DNA of 64,000 bases. Source: a virus. The stretch spans positions 1-64,000 of IMG/VR virus record IMGVR_UViG_3300025759_000081; one strand, 5' to 3'. Positions 61,901-64,000 of this stretch are shown one piece after another. Made by a program: the position numbers and the translations under genes. Each line of letters starts with the position of its first letter. Position 1 is the stretch's first letter. The notes under the pieces were generated by a model, which saw only the letters and a program-made list of their open reading frames with translations, ran no database searches and was not told the DNA's origin.

Positions 61901-64000
61901 GAACTAATATTCTCCTAGGTTCTAGTCAAGAACAGACTGCGACTGCAGACGTCTACGGTCAATTGAAAACCTTCATAGGTGCTTATACTAGTATTGTTGC
62001 TGCACAAATTCAAACAGATATTGAAGCTTTGCTCGATATTACTATTGATGCAATCACAGCTGGTTCTACTGCTGGCATCCCTGCAGAAATAGAAATTGAT
62101 ACATCTGGTTTAGATATTACTGAGTTTGATGAAATGTCTAATAATCAAGCTTCAGTCATCTCTGATGTAGTTGCTTGGGTTAATACCAATTTCCCAACTT
62201 ATGATGTTGCTAAGTGTGAAAGAGATGCAGGATTTGTAATTGACGCAGCAGCTTATGATACTAAGTACGGTGGTAACACGGCAAGTAGGTTGGCTGCTAT
62301 TGCGTATTTTGACGGAACAGTAAGTCAGCTTGGAGATGCTGCCGAGGTTGCTGCATCTATTGCGGCTTACACAGAATTAAAATCTCTTGCAACCGCATAT
62401 GTTGTAACGGGAGTAGAACAAACAAGAGTTGAAGATTCTATCGATATTGTAATAGATGCACTTGTTGCTGGAAATACAGACTCAATACCGGCGGCAGTTG
62501 AACCAACTACAACAGGATTGTCAATTGTCGAATGGGATGAAATTCTTTCTAATCAAGCAACTGTTATAACAGATTCTATTACTTTTGCTAATGAAACTTA
62601 TCCTAGAAGTTTAGGATATAATGTTGCTAAGTGCGAAAGAGATCTTGGTTACTTAATCGACTCTGTGACTTGGGATATACAACACGATTCAAATACTGCT
62701 TCTATTAATAACGCGCAAATCTATTTTGAAAATGCAACAAGTGTGTTGCCAGTTGGTCAAAGACCGGCAACGGCTGATGCATTCAATCACATTGCTTCGG
62801 TTGCAAGCTTAATTGCTCAGGATATTGCAGTAACACCTACAACTGGTAATCCTGAATCACAAGTGTTTGGTATAACTAGTGGACCTGCTGCAGGTGCGCT
62901 TGTTGAAGATTTATTCCAAATTGTTGCTAATGCTATTACAGCCGGAAATTTAGATTCTTTACCGGCTGCTGATGAGCCAACACAAACACCTTATGATCAA
63001 GAATATATTGATGCGGTTGCTGAAATTGACGCAATTAAGCCAGAACTTCAAGCAAAAGTTATTAGCTTTATTCAAGAAGAGTTTAATGGTTTGGGCTATG
63101 ATCAGGCTAAGTGTGAAAGAGATACGGGTTATATCCTTGATGGTATTTCACACGATATTCAATATGCAGGTAATGCTGCTACTTACATTAACGCTCAAGT
63201 TTACTTTGAAAATGCAATCAATGTATTGCCAACAACGCAAAGAGAGCCTACTCAAGCAGCATGGACTTACTTAGGTGATATGCTTGAAAAAGTTGTACAA
63301 AGACAAGAAGTTAGTGCTCACGTTCTCAATACTACTAAGCAAGATACATCATTCGTTGGTGGTAACCCAAACATTGCTTTAGAAGCTAAGGGACTTGCTC
63401 GAATGATTGCAGACCAAGCATATGAAAGTACTTCTGCTAGACTCCCAGAAAGAATAGATCCGGATACTTCTTGGCAAGCACCACAATATGTAATAGACAA
63501 AGAAGCAATTGAAGATGCATCTATAACTTTAACTAATGGAATCGTTACTTATATTGCGGAAAACTTAAACGGATTAGGTTACGATGAATTAAGATGTCGT
63601 AGAGATGTTCAGTTTATTGTAAACGGATTATCACATGATATTCAGTACGGCGGAAACCATGCAACACGAATTAATGCGCAAATTTACTTTGAAAATGCAT
63701 TAAGTGTATTGTCACTTGGAACAAGAAGACAAACAGCAGATGCTTATGAATATCTAGGTGAATTAGTAAGAGATATTGTTCAAGGCGTTGATACTCAGAC
63801 TAACGCTTATACTACAACATTACAAGACTTTACTAATACACCTTCTAATTCTACTGAAGGTGCGCGAGTTCAAAACCTTGTTCAAATAATTGAAGACACG
63901 ATTAGGAATGATGATGTTAACACAATTCCAGAACTTGTACAACCTGATTTCTCTTGGGTAGATGCAACAACTAAACAAGCTGCTGACTTAATGGTAGAAA
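52912..64000 (+). CDS. Giant repeat-containing fibre-like protein (partial, at least 3,696 aa)
   Basis: Reading every codon from ATG 52912 to the window edge I find no stop, so the protein has at least 3,696 residues and continues. The N-terminus AKISELPPITGANTRTEDLF is the tail-fibre type. About residues 80-430 are degenerate 20-residue repeats (consensus NANNVTITQSLFTDGNITDS), expected to form a beta-helix. About 480-860 resemble a pectin-lyase-like domain (HISVGPGTYYTKG). From about residue 890 there are 18 modules marked by KCxRDxGxIxDAxxxD, usually 135-170 residues long. Two modules carry an inserted domain beginning YDPITGYMMLKIGTHSL and YNPTNGQAVITLGNHSV. It is transcribed from its own late promoter. 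A host-contact or long-fibre role is inferred. Confidence 0.85.
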   Translation, partial: MAKISELPPITGANTRTEDLFVIVNLVQGDDGTSNITRKELVEAIQYEIFSRITITGGTISGVTMFNSLIRNVVIDDSNIEDSFITRTDFNEGTLRNSDGDNLDIINSTFNEGTLDDNDQTNQRISDSSFTLGSITDSTAANVTITDSSYSDGVIFDVVANTMTITDSSFDDGTANNIVITNSEFNDGTGNNVVLTNSTIDDSTITDSTANNVSITQSTFTDGAIFDSTANNVTITQSVFDLGDVTNSNGDNLTIINSSFADGTITTTDITSSNFSNGDIFDSNANNVTITQSLFTDGNITDSNANNVTITQSLFTDGNITDSNANNVTITQSLFTDGTITDSTANNVTITQSDFSDGTGNNNLFTSTTLDNSIIINSDFSDGTGNNNVFTNTTLDQSTIQNSIGLDLNISESKFDEGTLSQSTFSGGQIIDSELANFEMELEEIFDPNIDEESWFALKNVQTGETEKITYRQFFDEISKTVSQALKIHVDASSGRDEWPGSSLQPVKTLERACELALEKAGGVFDRNDVNNAVHISVGPGTYYTKGNLAIPDDCSATSTSGQYATVIEALPGYENSNCWLVGSGCYLQGFSYTNWKVDNFDYPEGGFAVAYRPGAKLRRSPYLRDSSQLSNFLRADVEPPLNPFNSKGTIADLGFEFILEVGHTGQFIEGDWIKFSSGAEAYISWDDSMDAALGLPGDLATLRKIRVRNLKNGQGYSIGDTVLSQSGGIGTIESIGIDDFPNREVGRGGGCFLGDRRVLDPDSLYTYCLCFGFTPRTQNGIGYVARDGAGVNGIGSLSIFTRCAFYALNGGQVTLNNSGSQFGDISMRAKGSTRVFQPKGMNEALLLKNEAFADTIQENANTIIDDVVDFLTANTADGGLGYTGYNAGKCERDAGIIIDGVGLDVQLNSNYWGRLAGITYRSPISYTVINDQLEPTIGANQYLQERIQNIFSTNSEIISRANTSFQELYNITEYGEEYDNGLILTPTGNTQMTAAAELIQDNKEFIQNEFIDWIDNNDLYFTYDSAKCRRDTEDYIIPAVYYDTLLDTNYNSITAGGAYYMSTAAKVIDKQKEETISAYKRLKDQINLVVENISPEATIKTDKSMDYIIDILANAGIKFSPTNATYDPITGYMMLKIGTHSLQVGQKILIAPNSITFTCLSDNNVVQISHPRVTDPIYNKPVYIEAVTGTTITVNVGNANGYTGVHTFVSAQENSISIVGEEITFSDNPAIDVSRRNARKQLQSNRGYIEDNLVGWINNNYYVYDQNKCKRDTSEYILPAVQRDLILGTNYNSVQAGKTYYTGIASKVINDQKVETSSAFSDLKSNVLALVSDTSKDRANTAFNEIIDILDNGLGNADTITWSDPASYRARYTPTFATYNPTNGQAVITLGNHSVAVGEYIEILPYGLTFTCSQDGDATEHSYPRIGDGNYLVPVVVTANTATSITCNVGVGAGGVHTFVSALEQSVSSRSYNSNGQYAREQLQANRSFLQEEVIAYLDANYFTFDGDKCSRDTGLILDAVRRDVATGSNYNSVFAGLAYRSGNASTEVVINEQLTETVAAITYVKLQIAQELSGASLTRSNAAFDEIIDILNNGTGNADPITFGTASVSANEGQAQATLQANKTFLQAEITAWLAINHPNLVYDQAKCERDVGYIVDSASWDIYNGSNAASINNARLYFDNAVAILPEDQRVPTSEAFKHLAYVAGEIVRNNSVVPSEGNAQSQTLTSDAGITVSGKVRSLIRIVSDAIESERFEFPAYVEPTTEAGFENAVRDIFGQTLRLQDDVIEYLQRDQNGLAYNESKCKRDIGLIVDAICKDVEYGGNESSIEAALYYFEARSSFDIADSTPIIEKFNILPPEQRAPTQAAFTHLASVASDIVQEISVTPTAGNLITQDTTGTPANAATGAIVSDLITIIVDNIGIGSPDNIPSIIEPNFDPNRTVARQAIQANKEFLTNEVINFINDKYFVYDDAKCSRDVGYLLDAVKRDVLTGSNFNSVFNGLSYRSGTLGTDKVVDFQLSETIAALEYVKTQAAAQITSVNAQARFNAGFDEIIDIMKNGQASADVISFGTQGLANNRLFAASNLQDNVEFLKKEMTAYLQDNYFTYDDAKCRRDVGLILDAVQIDLLTGSNFASVYAGQAYVNGAAAQTLANEKVQTIASFSRLKEEVANDINATAAIRTDAAFDEIIDIIDNGSGNADPLVFTDPGLVTERLYARQQLQANRAFIIQEITAWIAENLPEYDAVKCERDIGYIIDAVRRDLILGTNHNTITAGDAYLRSNSAYVLSDQSVYTIAGVEYARDQVKALANVTQDALIDTLFQRVIDVLNGTVTTYTVPSYPTTSGATYQDATRIAAVTAIRTNRSVIVSDVIAGIATFYPELEYDQAKCQRDVGYIIDAISHDVKYGGNSATIRAADAYFAGTVSQLGAEEVIPTIYAYTNLKSLINGYVTTQTEQDNVNDLIDIIINVIDAGTVAGLPVVVEPTLAGLTTTEHDDILANQSTIATNTPTYINTNYPVYDVAKCERDVGFIVDAISHDVQYGTNRGTRSTALMYFNNEETNVLPILQRSETNSAYERLASIMSDIVTETLITPSTGVILTQDTSGTPATATEAATVLELATAIANAVAAETPDNIPAAIEPDQSWVAADYQSASDLIVATKSTYQDYIVQEFLAINYSNEVCERDLNYVIDAVRRDLVINSNHHTATAANAFLRASYVDSALGREAELVVINFAREQIKALPNITSDATVDVLFNTITDVLDGSTTSIIPSVFNNTAGSTYETADRIAAATALVNNRSTILSDLTTWIQANRPEIYYDNAKCTRDMGYIIDAVRRDLILGGDYNTITAGNAYLRPTSGYPDNEQVEATLAAINYTRDLITQLPGVQSVGEIFDLFRTVTQCVDGTVTSIQFPTFPATPGATYQTDDRQQTVGLLQGAKENIVEQVIEYVAATYPALVYDQAKCERDTRFVIDGLCHDVLYGGNTASRLVADSYFEGTNILLGSSQEQTATADVYGQLKTFIGAYTSIVAAQIQTDIEALLDITIDAITAGSTAGIPAEIEIDTSGLDITEFDEMSNNQASVISDVVAWVNTNFPTYDVAKCERDAGFVIDAAAYDTKYGGNTASRLAAIAYFDGTVSQLGDAAEVAASIAAYTELKSLATAYVVTGVEQTRVEDSIDIVIDALVAGNTDSIPAAVEPTTTGLSIVEWDEILSNQATVITDSITFANETYPRSLGYNVAKCERDLGYLIDSVTWDIQHDSNTASINNAQIYFENATSVLPVGQRPATADAFNHIASVASLIAQDIAVTPTTGNPESQVFGITSGPAAGALVEDLFQIVANAITAGNLDSLPAADEPTQTPYDQEYIDAVAEIDAIKPELQAKVISFIQEEFNGLGYDQAKCERDTGYILDGISHDIQYAGNAATYINAQVYFENAINVLPTTQREPTQAAWTYLGDMLEKVVQRQEVSAHVLNTTKQDTSFVGGNPNIALEAKGLARMIADQAYESTSARLPERIDPDTSWQAPQYVIDKEAIEDASITLTNGIVTYIAENLNGLGYDELRCRRDVQFIVNGLSHDIQYGGNHATRINAQIYFENALSVLSLGTRRQTADAYEYLGELVRDIVQGVDTQTNAYTTTLQDFTNTPSNSTEGARVQNLVQIIEDTIRNDDVNTIPELVQPDFSWVDATTKQAADLMVE
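53761..53880 (+). repeat. Exact 60-bp tandem duplication inside the giant gene
   Basis: Positions 53761-53820 and 53821-53880 are identical base for base, encoding one 20-residue repeat unit twice. Adjacent units (for example 53881-53940) encode nearly the same residues with many silent differences, so this copy is recent. Confidence 0.97.
55579..64000 (+). repeat. Array of 18 KCxRD modules in the giant fibre-like protein
   Basis: The Cys-containing motif starts at 55579, 55993, 56716, 57439, 57856, 58324, 58834, 59248, 59653, 60076, 60481, 60955, 61375, 61798, 62212, 62629, 63109 and 63592. Spacing is mostly 405-423 bases, with longer modules of 468-510 and two of 723 bases that hold an extra domain. 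The Lys is replaced by Val at 60955 and by Arg at 63592; the Cys is present in all. The array continues beyond the window. Confidence 0.9.

Noticed and set aside
1-64000. tRNA genes, integrase, insertion sequences or attachment sites
   Set aside because: None could be recognised when reading the intergenic stretches; all gaps are shorter than 220 bases and are explained by promoters, leaders or terminators.

Overview
The window is a 64 kb piece of a T4-like myovirus genome. It is AT-rich, almost fully coding, and has no tRNA, integrase, transposon or CRISPR array that I can see. The replication and recombination proteins (UvsY, UvsW, gp43 to gp47, gp62, RegA), the late sigma factor gp55 and the baseplate proteins (gp4, gp5, gp6, gp8, gp25, gp26, gp27-like, gp29-like, gp48, gp53, gp54) are recognisable as T4 homologues. 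The tail-fibre and structural genes (DUF4815 protein, gp7-like protein, giant KCERD-repeat protein), the Hsp20 gene and the small zinc-ribbon gene are of the kind I associate with marine T4-like phages (cyanophages, pelagiphages). No photosynthesis gene is present. A marine, probably non-cyanobacterial host is the best guess, but the sequence does not prove it.

Layout. Positions 1-1,040: two convergent FkbM-type methyltransferases. 1,056-9,879: a tail-tube-like gene, then uvsY, uvsW, 55, 47, 46 and 43. 9,917-12,703: small early genes, a MazG-like pyrophosphohydrolase and a DUF262-HNH protein. 12,700-19,194: one tightly overlapped operon for nucleotide and DNA modification, with a dNMP/dTMP kinase, dCMP hydroxymethylase (42), dCMP deaminase, a sulfotransferase-like protein, T4-type alpha-glucosyltransferase (agt), a C5-methyltransferase, the DexA exonuclease and a GT-A glycosyltransferase. 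19,220-22,834: clamp, clamp loader and regA. 22,831-25,063: a methyltransferase, a dUTPase-fold protein, Hsp20 and peroxiredoxin. 25,092-29,736 (minus strand): the baseplate hub and head-completion operon. 29,805-64,000 (plus strand): baseplate, then fibre genes, ending in an open reading frame of at least 3,696 codons that runs off the window.

Regulation can be read directly. Seven sigma70-like promoters share the form TTGACA or TGTACA, a 17-18 bp spacer, then TAGAAT, usually with an extended TGN before the -10 and AGCA after it. They precede uvsY, 55, 43, the small-gene cluster, the DUF262-HNH gene, 42 and 45. T4-type late promoters (TATAAATA or close variants) precede structural genes and also hsp20. 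Two strong intrinsic terminators are present, after the small gene that follows 45 and between the convergent peroxiredoxin and tape-measure genes.

The most interesting points are: (i) a complete route to alpha-glucosylated hydroxymethylcytosine DNA, with a sulfotransferase-like gene between the deaminase and agt, which suggests further decoration; (ii) a DUF262-HNH protein of the general type that attacks glucosylated DNA (GmrSD), carried by a phage that itself should have such DNA; (iii) a T TTT TTT slippery site joining gene 26 to an otherwise overlooked gp51-like frame; (iv) a subtilisin-like protease and a four-ligand cupredoxin domain side by side in the tail cluster; (v) a three-hairpin leader on hsp20 that resembles an RNA thermometer; (vi) a probably leaderless DNA polymerase mRNA with a 20-bp direct repeat upstream; (vii) the giant fibre-like repeat protein.
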